The position numbers and the translations under genes are program-made. The notes beneath the pieces are model-generated. The model did not search any database and was not told where the DNA came from. It was given only the letters and a program-made list of their open reading frames with translations. Below are positions 42,122-52,033 of a stretch of DNA of 64,000 bases, piece by piece (position 1 is the first letter of the stretch; the number at the start of each line of letters is the position of its first letter). This DNA is from Codonopsis lanceolata (Eukaryota > Streptophyta > Magnoliopsida > Asterales > Campanulaceae): the NCBI GenBank assembly GCA_013146195.2, contig CM028380.1:83671142-83735141 (forward strand). The letters are read 5' to 3'.

Positions 42122-44155
42122 TGATGAGCGCGAACGCATCTCGGGCAAGATTACCCGGCCGTATCAAGTAATAAAGTACGTAAGTACGAGTCGATCCCAC
42201 GAGGAATGCGCGTAATTCTCACTCCAACTAAGTACCGAAATTATGCTAACTAATTATATTTGAGCGAAAAGAAATTAAATTAAAATCTAAAATCTAAAAA
42301 TAAAAACAACCTAGAAAGCAATTAAATCTAAACTAACGCTGATGTGGTTTGGCAACAACAAATCAAGATAGAAATATCGAATGCATTATTTCTAGTCTAG
42401 CCGCTTAATTTAATTCTCTTTTTGTTTTTCTTTAACTCAAGTCTTGGTAGTCGGACGCGCTATTTTATTCGCTACGGGCTTTCGCTACGTATAGCAAATC
42501 TAGCTATCTCTCAACCTTGCTACGGGCTCATATCATCGCAACACATAACACAGGGGAGAAAATAATCGCATGTGTAAACAAGCATCCAAAGACTATCTAC
42601 AGCGATCTCCTTTCGGTCTCACGCCACACAAACTACTATTGTGATTTTCGAATAATAGGAAGGGCTTTCGCTTCGTATCCTATCATTCTAGTGATCATCT
42701 AATGGTTCGCTACGCCATTAAAAGCATTAAGAAAACACAATAATAACCAAGCGCATGGGTAATACTTCGCAAAAAGAAACTCTCTATATTTTTCTACAAG
42801 TCATGTTGGTAGCTGAGACAACTAAATTGGCTAACTACGGGCTTTCGCATCTTATAGTTAACCCTAATCTCTCCAACCTCGCGAATGGCTAAGGTGGTTC
42901 GACCGCGTGTCAAATCTAGTCTCATTACGGCTATCTGTGTGTCACAAAACACCAACTATTAAATTGATTGGTCCGAAATATAAAGGTAGCTCTCATGATC
43001 CTAAATATTTCTAAAATCATTTAATTATTGGCCAGATAATTAAAAGCATTAATTTCACAAAATAATAACCAACATGCTTATATACTAAATAAAGAGATAA
43101 ATTAAATTAAATCACTACATTTGACATAAAAATTAATTGCATTCCATAAATAATTGAAGCACAAACCAATTCAACAATTACAAAATCAATCAACCCAAGA
43201 AACCATAACAAATATCTAAAAATATGAGTAGAAAGAATTGAACCGAAAAATCGCGAATCCGGGGTTGAAATCCTTTGCAAGTGCGTCCTTGGCTCTTGAT
43301 TTGATGTTCCAAACCTTCAATGGTGATCAAACATCGAAGAAATTGGATGATTTTGGTGGAAATGGGGGCTGGTGCCCCATTTAGGGCTTGCAGCCCGAAA
43401 TGGGACTTCTCTGTATATTCGAATGAAGCTACTGGAATGAAAATGAGAATTCACAAAGGAGGCAGGGGCTGCTAGGGGTATTTTCGGCAGTGCAATGGAA
43501 AGATGGGGGCTAAATGGGAAGGAGAAAGATGGCTGGGGCACGCTGGAGCAAGGGTCAAACCCAGGCTGAATTCGCGGGTTGCCCAGGGATGAAATGGGTG
43601 AGGCTGAGTGAGAGAAGTGGGCAGGCACGCGGGTTGATGGGCTGGAGTGGCTGGTGGAAGACGCGGGCTGACCCGGATCCAGGGAGAGGACGCGGGTCGC
43701 GCTTAGTGGAGAGAAGCCGGCAGAATTTGACACGTGGCACCGGCTGGTCTTCGACAACGCGCCAGGGACCTGTATGCAATTTCGGCGGCTTCCCTGAAGT
43801 TCTATTAATTTCTCCGGTGCCCCTATGATTTCAGAAGTTTGCGCCGCCAGCCTGCTCCTCCCAGACTTCAGAAAATGGTCCTCAGTTAATATTTTCAGCC
43901 TCCGTTAGCCCTCATTTTGCCTTGAAACCTTGACGGACTTAACGGACTTTGTCCAAATAATTCCCAAAACAACTTTTAAGCCCGGAATTGTCTTGAACTT
44001 CATGCTAAACACCGTATAGAAGCTCGATTATGCATGGAAACCTACATTAAGCACAAAAACACAAATAATAATATTTCCAAAGCATAATTAATTCAAAAAT
44101 AGCACAAAATAAAAGAAAATTCCCGGGAAAATTCGTGGAAATCTTGTGCTCATCA
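42122..44155 (-). repeat. LARD-B 3' LTR (left copy)
   Basis: 2034 bp. Starts tgatgagcgcgaacgcatct. It carries the hairpin series at 42459-42860 and a GC-rich block at 43350-43870. Frames in the GC-rich block are not supported as genes because the other LTR copy breaks them. Confidence 0.93.
42459..42860 (-). other. Series of small hairpins with GCGAAAGC cores
   Basis: Inverted arms gctat/atagc (42459, 42491), atagga/tcctat (42655, 42678), taatgg/ccatta (42700, 42715) and taacta/tagtta (42832, 42855). In three of them the minus-strand loop contains the octamer gcgaaagc. The same series is kept in the right LTR at about 46310-46715. Confidence 0.6.
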
Positions 44156-44176
44156 CACCCCCAAACTTAAACTTTG
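44156..44176 (-). other. LARD-B polypurine tract
   Basis: The minus strand reads aagtttaagtttgggggtg directly before the LTR, almost the same as the LARD-A tract. Confidence 0.8.
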
Positions 44177-45002
44177 ATCGTCCCGAGCAAAGAAAATGAA
44201 TGATGGAAATGCTCGAGAACAACATGAAATGATGGCGGCGCTCAAATAAGATCCCACATGCATTACCATTTTGGAGATCAACCAAAAGATTATAAACATG
44301 CATAATAGAGGTATGAATTGATTCAAATGCTATCAAACAATCCTCAAACAATCATTCATACCATAAAATATTTTTTTACCCAACAGTAGCAATGCTCTAG
44401 CTTAGATCGAACGGCCAACCGAAATACCAAATGCAAGTCAAACCGAAAGAGTCATCAACAAATATTTTTTTCACAAAGCAAGGCATGAACACACGGTATA
44501 ACAATATCAATAGGACTTTATAAGCTTATAATGTTCGGCCAAGGTTTTGGGCTACAAATGAAGGATAAGATAGCAAGTCAAGAGAGCAAAGAATTTGAAG
44601 TCTTCACATGATGACTTACTTTATGAAAGCACAACTCTTCAAATTAACCACAAACTCACTTCAACAACCCCTTAAACGTTAAACTTTGGGTTGAAGAAAG
44701 CATCTCATCTACCACAACAATTAAGCACCATCCTTATATCTCCTTGAGAAAAATTGAAGAACAATGGCATTTTTTTTTTTTTTTTTTCTTTTGTGTCCAC
44801 CCTTTATTTTTCTTTTCTTTTCTTTCTTTTTCATTGCTTTCAAAGGGCGCTCTTTTCTTTTCTTTTTCATTTTTTTTTTCACCACCAATCAACAACAATA
44901 ATCAAATCCCCAACATCAACATTAATGAACACAAAACCTTCATGAAACATACACTTCCCAACAAGATTACAAAAATAAAATAAATCATTTCAAATCATGC
45001 TC

Positions 45003-45220
45003 TCTTGAAGGGCAATAGCTAAAGTGTATAGGTTCACGGGATAAGATATTGCGGGCATAAGAAATGAAGTCGAATGGGGGTCATTGTGTGCTCTAGGCAC
45101 ACGCCATTCTTTAAATGAGCTCAACGGGGACACTAGGGATTTTTGTGAGATAAATGGGTAGGATAGAGAAAGGCACAAACGGTCCAAAGATGGCCTATAT
45201 CATACTCTTGTCATACACAC
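45003..45220 (-). other. Block conserved with LARD-A
   Basis: Partner of 16102-16310. Shared words include gtcgaatgggggtc, cacacgccattcttta, ggggacactagggat and ccaaagatggcct, in the same order and spacing. Confidence 0.75.
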
Positions 45221-45759
45221 ATGCCCAAACCAAGCTTTTCATCATCAACATATAACTCTCGGTATTTAGACTCACAATATGGTACTCTTAGACATGCACA
45301 ACCATCACTAAAGCAAAGCATAAAAATATTTCCATCAACAACTTGGGCAATGTACATCATGAATGAGGTGATGCTACCACATGAATCACAAACATATCCT
45401 CAACTATGCATATAGTAATCTCAAAATTGACTCCAAGAAAATAATGCAAGCACAACTCAAAGAGCGCCAAAAATGGAGATGCGAATGATCAAAGCATAAT
45501 TAATTTGGGGCGTATATAGCACAAGATTTTCAGAATTTTCGAAGTTCACTAACCAACTCATACTCCCTAAACTTAAGAATAAAAGGAGAAAGAAAGGAAA
45601 GAAAACTCCCTCAAAGTCGATCTCTTATGGAGTCCGGGCCGAAAAGATCCACTCCATGTATCTCAACAAGCAACCTCTACAATGAAGCGCTAAAACCCCT
45701 GCATCAAATCAAGCTCAAAAGAAAAGAGTAGAAATGCAATTATGGAATAAAAAGAAAAG

Positions 45760-45860
45760 AAAATATTTTTTGTGTGGGGACACTATTTACACCTCCCTAC
45801 AAACCCACAAACTCGGGAGGGCTTAAAAAAACGACTCAATATACAAAACATATAAATACA
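45760..45860 (-). other. Short conserved LARD motif, copy 3
   Basis: Contains tgtggggacactatttacac, then ccctacaaacccacaaactc, then gggagg, and aaatacaaaagcaag. Same position relative to the PBS as in LARD-A. Confidence 0.75.
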
Positions 45861-45952
45861 AAAGCAAGTAAACTAATTAAAAAAACATGCTCAAATTACA
45901 ATCAGCTTCGCTTGGTATCGATATTAGCATATAGGAGCAAAAATTAAATCAT

Positions 45953-45970
45953 TCCCCGGCAACGGCGCCA
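45953..45970 (-). other. LARD-B primer-binding site, tRNA-Asp type
   Basis: The + strand reads tccccggcaacggcgcca, identical to the LARD-A site and likewise six bases from the LTR start. Confidence 0.88.
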
Positions 45971-45976
45971 AAAACT

Positions 45977-47988
45977 TGATGAACGCATCTCGGGCAAGAT
46001 TACCCGGCCGTATCAAGTAATAAAGTACGTAAGTACGAGTCGATCCCACGAGGAATGCGCGTAATTCTCACTCCAACTAAGTACCGAAATTATGCTAACT
46101 AATTATATTTGAGCGAAAAGAAATTAAATTAAAATCTAAAAAATAAAAACAACCTAGAAAGCAATTAAATCTAAACTAACGCGGATGTGGTTTGGCAACA
46201 ACAAATCAAGATAGAAATATAGGAATGCATTATTTCTAGTCTAGCCGTGTTTAATTTAATTCTCTTTTTGCTTTTCTTTAACTCAAGTCTTGGTAGTCGG
46301 ACGCGCTATTTTATTCGCTACGGGCTTTCGCTACGTATAGCAAATCTAGCTATCTCTCAACCTTGCTACGGGCTCATATCATCGCAACACATAACACAGG
46401 GGAGAAAATAACTGCATGTGTAAACAAGCATCCAAAGACTATCTACGCGCGATCTCCTTTCGGTCTCACGCCACGCAAACTACTATTGTGATTTTCGGAA
46501 TAATAGGAAGGGCTTTCGCTTCGTATCCTATCATTCTAGTGATCATCTAATGGTTCGCTACGCCATTAAAAGCATTAAGAAAACACAATAATAACCAAGC
46601 GCATGGGTAATACTTCGCAAAAAGAAACTCTCTATATTTTTCTACAAGTCATGTTGGTAGCCGAGACAACTAAATTGGCTAACTACGGGCTTTCGCATCT
46701 TATAGTTAACCCTAATCTCTCCGACCTCGCGAATGGCTAAGGTGGTTCGACCGCGTGTCAAATCTAGTCTCATTACGGCTATCGGTGTGTGTCACAAAAC
46801 ACCAACTATTAAATTGATTGGTCCGAAATATAAAGGTAGCTCTCGCGGATCCTAAATATTTCTAAAATCATTTAATTATTGGCCAGATAATTAAAAGCAT
46901 TAATTTCACAAAATAATAACCAACATGCTTATATACTAAATAAAGAGATAAATTAAATTAAATCACTACATTTGACATAAAAATTAATTGCATTCCATAA
47001 ATAATTGAAGCACAAACCAATTCAACAATTACAAAATCAATCAACCCAAGAAACCATAACAAATATCTAAAAATATGAGTAGAAAGAATTGAACCGAAAA
47101 ATCGCGAATCCGGGGTTGAAATCTTTTGCAAGTGCGTCCTTGGCTCTTGATTTGATGTTCCAAACCTTCAATGGTGATCAAACATCGAAGAAATTGGATG
47201 ATTTTGGTGGAAATGGGGGCTGGTGCCCCATTTAGGGCTTGCAGCCCGAAATGGGACTTCTCTGTATATTCGAATGAAGCTGCTGGAATGAAAATGAGAA
47301 TTCACAAAGGAGGCTGCACTAGGGGTATTTTCGGCGATGCAATGGAAAGATGGGGGCTAAATGGGAAGGAGAAAGATGGTGGAGCACTTATTTGGAGCAA
47401 GGTCAAACCAGTGAATCGCGGGTTGCCGTGGATGAAATGGGTGAGGTGAGTGAGAGAAGTGGGCGGGAGCACGGGTTGATGGGTGGAGTGGGTGGTGGAA
47501 GGCGGGCGGCCGGATCGAGGGGAAGGGATCGGGCGGGTCGCTTAGTGGAGAAGCCGGCGGGGGAATTGACACGTGGCACCGGCTGGTCTTCGACAACGCG
47601 CCAGGGACCTGTATGTAATTTCGGCGGCTTCCCTGAAGTTCTATTAATTTCTCCGGTGCCCCTATGATTTCAGAAGTTTGCGCCGCCACTGCTCCTCCAG
47701 ACTTGAAAAATGGTCCTCGTTAATATTTTCGACCTCAGTTAGCCCTCATTTGCCTTGAAACCTTGACGGACTTAACGGACTTTGTCCAAATAATTCCCAA
47801 AACAACTTTTAAGCCGAAATTGTCTTGAACTTCATGCTAAACACCGTATAGAAGCTCGATTATGCATGGAAACCTACATTAAGCACAAAAACACAAATAA
47901 TAATATTTCCAAAGCATAATTAATTCAAAAATAGCACAAAATAAAAGAAAATTCCCGGGAAAATTCGTGGAAATCTTGTGCTCATCAA
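45977..47988 (-). repeat. LARD-B 5' LTR (right copy)
   Basis: 2012 bp. Nearly identical to the left copy except for many short differences concentrated in the GC-rich block 47300-47580 and at CG-containing sites. It ends gtgctcatca, followed by agttc. Confidence 0.93.
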
Positions 47989-48113
47989 GTTCGATGGCTC
48001 ATCTTTTGACTCGTACCATTATGCTTAGCAGGTGCTTGTCCGTCTTTTAGTCTGTCTTAACGGCACGACCTTGGGATTTCGCATTGGAGTCCGAGTCGGG
48101 TCGTTACATACTC

Positions 48114-48416
48114 AATCATTACAAATAATCAATTACCCACCCAAACAGTTAAAAACAACAAAGTCATGAAAACAACAAATATTATTAACATAGAACAAAT
48201 CTAAAGTCAAATCGATACCACAAGTAAACATGAAATTATTTCAAACCTAAATCAATAACGAAAGTTTACCGATAACAATAAACAAGTTTAAAAAACAAAG
48301 AGTACAAATCAAATAGGAATATTTTAAGGACAATCACGCAATTTAGAAAGACACATAATCAATAATGCATAGTGTTTCTTACCTCAAAAGAAGATAATAT
48401 TCACCGATAAAAACAT
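48114..48416. other. A/T-rich flank, no gene
   Basis: Continuation of the sequence into which the solo LTR inserted. It is A-rich with no coding or repeat signature. Confidence 0.55.
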
Positions 48417-50394
48417 TGTTGGAATATGCTTGTTGATAAGTAACTTATCTCCGTGCATATTCAGAATATTTTGATTTGCTTGTTCCCATTACTGTGTGTC
48501 ATAACAAGTGGCTTTGCGTACCGGTTAGTGTGACAACTTGATTGACAAAACATAGGTCTTAGGTTAGGTTGTCCTAATCTAGTCCTACATTCTTAATGAT
48601 GATTAACATACTAGAAATTCAGATGCACCAGCACTAGCAGACTTGTTGTAGTGTCAAAGATCTTCTGAAGACTCGTCACCAGTAGACTTATCATGAGCGC
48701 TAGAAAACATCTTGATGACTCGGCACCAGCAGACATGCTATGGTTTGAATGTTCATACAGTAACCAGTAACCAACAGTCGTTTCTTGTAGAAGACTTACT
48801 CCTCGGGATTGAACATCTCACCGGCAGACTTGGATCTGCACGTGCTACAAATAGACAAGGCTGCAGTAGATCAAGAAAAGACAAAAAAAATGTTCAAGCC
48901 TCAAAAGTCACTCAAATCTTTATGAAGTCTGACATCTCTGATGCTGCAAGACTTTCTCCCTCACTCACGTGGTTTGGAAAAGTCAAAAGAATCCATTTTA
49001 TTGGACAGACCATTTGACAGTGCATTATGATTCAGATTCACTTTTCAGAGACTTATCAATACAGTCTGACGAGCAACCAGTTCCAGGATCTACAGGACAA
49101 AGCTTTTATCCAACAGTCAAAGATTCAGTGAACAACATCTCTATCCGACAGTCTTCAATAACGACATTATTTCAAACTGATAGAAAATTCATCTTCATCT
49201 CACAAGATCAAATTGAGCCCGTCTATAAAACAAATCCCCCTTCTTCTTCATACAGATACAGAGAGCGGATCAAACAAAGTGATTCGAAGACATCTGCAAC
49301 AAGAACCTGTTCGACAAAGCTGTGAGATCTACAAGAGATCGTCTTCACCAATGCATCTCATATCTCTATAGAAGGTTGCAGTGAGCAAAACCAGACCTTA
49401 GAAAAACACACTCTGTGGATTGTTAAGAAGAAAAGAATTGGAGAAGAAGAGGGAGATCAGAAACTTTGATAGACAGAGATCGGTGTCTTGGTCAAGAACC
49501 CAGTTCTTGATTTGAGTTCTTCATCCTTCTTCGAAGAACTCAGCCTCTGACAAGAGCTTCAGGATGTTATTTCTAAAGTTAGAGGTCAAGCTTTTGGATC
49601 GATTTGAAGATAGATTTCAGATGGTGCCCAAGGAAGATGAAGAGTTGTCTGTAAATATTGCATTCATATCTTCAGATTTGTATTCCTATACAAATGCTAT
49701 CGATTGTGCAATATTCAATCATCATAAGAAGTCGAGTGCTCTCCACTCAGTTGTTCAGATATTCTTTATCTGAACAACCTTGAAAATTGTCTTCTCATAT
49801 CTGTTTCTCGTTTTCGTCTTCTATTTCTCTCTTTACTTAAGAAATTTGTCTATGAATAATTAAGTAAATATTAAGGCTTGGAATGACGAGGACATAAATT
49901 TTACATAGAGAGTCTAGGTTGTTGTATTATATAATTTATCCTTGAATAAATTCATAAATTCTTTCAAATGATTTATCTTTCTTTATTCAACTTTTACTTC
50001 TCTATTAGCTTTTATAAATTGATTAATCCTTTAAAAAAACTAATCTCTCATGACGCCTTAAATCTGCATTTGGAAGAAGGATTAAGTGTGTTGTTGTTCT
50101 GAACATATATTCGTGTACAGCCACTTAAGACTTCTATCTAAATCTAAGTCTAACTATTTCCGCTGCTTAAACTCTTTCAAATAGGCTTTTGATTTACTGG
50201 CTTTTCACCAGCAGAGTTCATAACTCTGTTGAGAGCAAGTTTGTTGTTCCTTGTTACCAGCAGACATGCTCGATATACTGACTCCCATGCCTTTAAAACC
50301 TACACTTTATAAATACAAAAAGAAAAGTGTTAAAGTGGCGAAATAGCTATTCACCCCCCACTCTAGCCTATTTGAGCAATATTGTTGACCAACA
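48417..50394 (+). repeat. 5' LTR of the SIRE-like element
   Basis: 1978 bp. Contains at least six copies of a ccagcagac-like word (48630, 48682, 48726, 48822, 50208, 50260). Open frames within it are not supported as genes. Confidence 0.8.
49224..49230 (+). promoter_or_regulatory. TATA box of the SIRE-like LTR
   Basis: tataaaa in cgtctataaaacaaatcccc, followed by a CT-rich start region, in the middle of the LTR. Confidence 0.65.
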
Positions 50395-50396
50395 TT

Positions 50397-50411
50397 TGGC
50401 ATCAGAGCTAG
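50397..50411 (+). other. Primer-binding site, initiator Met tRNA type
   Basis: tggcatcagagctag begins two bases after the LTR end. Confidence 0.8.
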
Positions 50412-51556
50412 GCTCTGTAAGCTATATCCCATGTCTAACCACCTAAGAGTTTGATCCTCGATTGCTCACTCAAAATGCATGTCAAAAGAAAATGTTTTTC
50501 TTTCTTATTTCAAAACCTCTTTTGACAAGGATTATATAAGAAATATTATTGAAAACATGTTCACTTTGAAAAACTATTTTGTTTTCAAAAATTTCTTGAG
50601 TTAGACAATTCCTATAATGATTTCTTTCTTGAATATGAGAAATTTATTCATCTAATAGAAGGACACTTCAATTGACACCATGAATAAAGCTTTCTTAGAT
50701 GTACAAAACTCCGATGGATGCTACACTTTAAATGACTCTGATTCAAATTCTCTTAACATAAAGCTAACGATTGATTATCAATCTAACACCCTCTCGAGAG
50801 AAATCTCTTAGTTAAAAATTCTGCAACTTCAGAGTGAAAGAATTTTAACGATTCTTATTTCTTCTTATGAAAAAGGTTAAGAGTCAAAAACTCCATATCA
50901 TGAAACATTGATTGATCCCTCTGTTATATGATATTCAGTTTTTGGGAACTTGGCCTATATTTCAAAGAGCTATTTGCAATCAATTTCTAAGAAATACGAA
51001 TTAAAGACACTATAAGTTGTTGCAAAGAAAATCTATTCTTTAGGTAACATCTATCAAGTAGTACAGACATATTAGCTCAGAATCCACTGACATCTTTCTG
51101 AAGAACATCTACCTCGATTTGAATACGGCTGTCGCTTAAGGTACATCCCCTATCTAGTGCTCATCTTTTCAATTGATCTTTTCCTTTCTTTGAGCACATA
51201 AGATCAAGGGAGAATAAGATATTCAAAATCCAGATCCTTCTTCCTATATCCCCTGGATTTATTTGAAAAGCTTATTCCTGTATCTAGATTTTTCTGGAGC
51301 TTCCTAAAGCTCATAAAATGTTGCTAATAATCTTCTTGATTTTTGTTCAGGAACACAGATCCTCTCCAGATCAATAAGTAAATTTTATTTTCTCCCTAAC
51401 AGCATAAGATTTTATACTTGACTGACTTGCAGGATTCTATTCATTCGTTTCAGTCATATATTCTTCCCTCTGGGTTCTGATATCTGATCATCTCCCTCTG
51501 ATTACACTCTTTTCTTTCTAACAAGGATCATGAATATATCATCACTGCATAGCATT
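50412..51556 (+). other. Degenerate leader/gag region of the SIRE-like element
   Basis: No open frame longer than about 60 codons. A start such as atgaataaagctttcttaga (50681) could be a gag remnant. Stops occur in every frame, so no domain can be claimed. Confidence 0.45.
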
Positions 51557-51860
51557 CACTACTAGAAAAATGGACTTTAGCAACGGAATTTTCTGTTGCT
51601 AAAGGAGTGCAACCGTCGCTGTTGGCTACCTGGCGACGGAATTATTCCGTCAGTAGGCCATTGCTAATAAAGCGTCGTAGATGTCCGACGGGCCCATTTT
51701 CTTCGCTAAAGGTTAATTTCAGTGATGAAAAATTATGTCGCTAAAGGTGAATTTCAGCAACGGAAAATTCCGTCACTAAAGGCTGACTTTCAGCGACGGA
51801 ATTTTCTGTCGCTGAAACTCAGCCTTTAACAATGGAAATTCCGTCGCTAAGGTTTTTAAA
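51557..51860. repeat. CACTA terminus and sub-terminal repeats
   Basis: The terminal cacta is followed by at least six words like cagcgacggaattttc and its inverse, with about 50-bp spacing. These are the typical transposase-binding arrays of CACTA ends. Confidence 0.85.
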
Positions 51861-52033
51861 GCTTAATTTTTTTTTTTTTTTAGTGAAGCAGGGGCGGCAC
51901 CCTGCGAGATTTTATTAAATGAAGAAAAAAGATACAAACTTGAGGGGGACAACCAGCCTTGCCCTTAGAAGGGAGGACAAAGGAGCCTAACCTCGAAATG
52001 AAATACATAGAAAACCAAACAGAGGCCGAAAGA

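Larger units (their letters stand above)
44177..45952 (-). other. LARD-B internal non-coding region
   Basis: Contains, from the polypurine side: a cgtcccgagcaaag string also seen in LARD-A as cgtcctcgag, a second purine-tract copy at about 44665, a T/C-rich low-complexity stretch at 44770-44880, the conserved block at 45003-45220 and the short motif at 45760-45860. No coding domain is seen and there is no equivalent of the LARD-A 433-codon frame. Confidence 0.75.
42122..47988 (-). mobile_element. LARD-B: non-autonomous LTR retrotransposon
   Basis: LTRs of about 2.0 kb (42122-44155 and 45977-47988) start tgatga and end gtgctcatca. The target duplication agttc is perfect (42117-42121 and 47989-47993). 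The PBS near the right LTR and the polypurine tract near the left LTR set the minus orientation. The internal region is only about 1.8 kb, without any coding domain, so the element depends on proteins supplied by others. It shares the PBS type, polypurine tract and conserved blocks with LARD-A although the LTRs are unrelated. Confidence 0.93.
38295..48108 (+). mobile_element. Solo LTR, Tekay-like chromovirus, interrupted by LARD-B
   Basis: Begins tgtaacaccccgctccttcg and ends cgagtcgggtcgttaca. The pentamer tactc flanks both sides (38290-38294 and 48109-48113). There is no internal domain, PBS or second LTR, so this is a solo LTR formed by recombination between the two LTRs of a full element. 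Removing LARD-B and one pentamer leaves about 3.94 kb, long but in the range of Tekay LTRs. A leader-like CT-rich tract lies near 39390-39420. The segment 40900-41500 and the atgttgcgtcacg string resemble the region at 1700-2570. Confidence 0.9.
48417..51556 (+). mobile_element. SIRE-like Ty1/copia element, 5' part
   Basis: A long LTR (48417-50394) with tgttgga start and gttgaccaaca end is followed by a PBS tggcatcagagctag and about 1.15 kb of degenerate internal sequence. The pre-terminal string gctattcaccccccactcta and the tggcatcagagc PBS are hallmarks of the SIRE/Maximus group. The element is cut by the CACTA insertion at 51557; its remainder and 3' LTR are not in the window. Confidence 0.8.

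Noticed and set aside
43317..43828. Pro/Ser-rich and Gly/Arg-rich open frames as a possible host gene
   Set aside because: The sister LTR at 47171-47689 breaks the frames with indels, so they are not under coding constraint.
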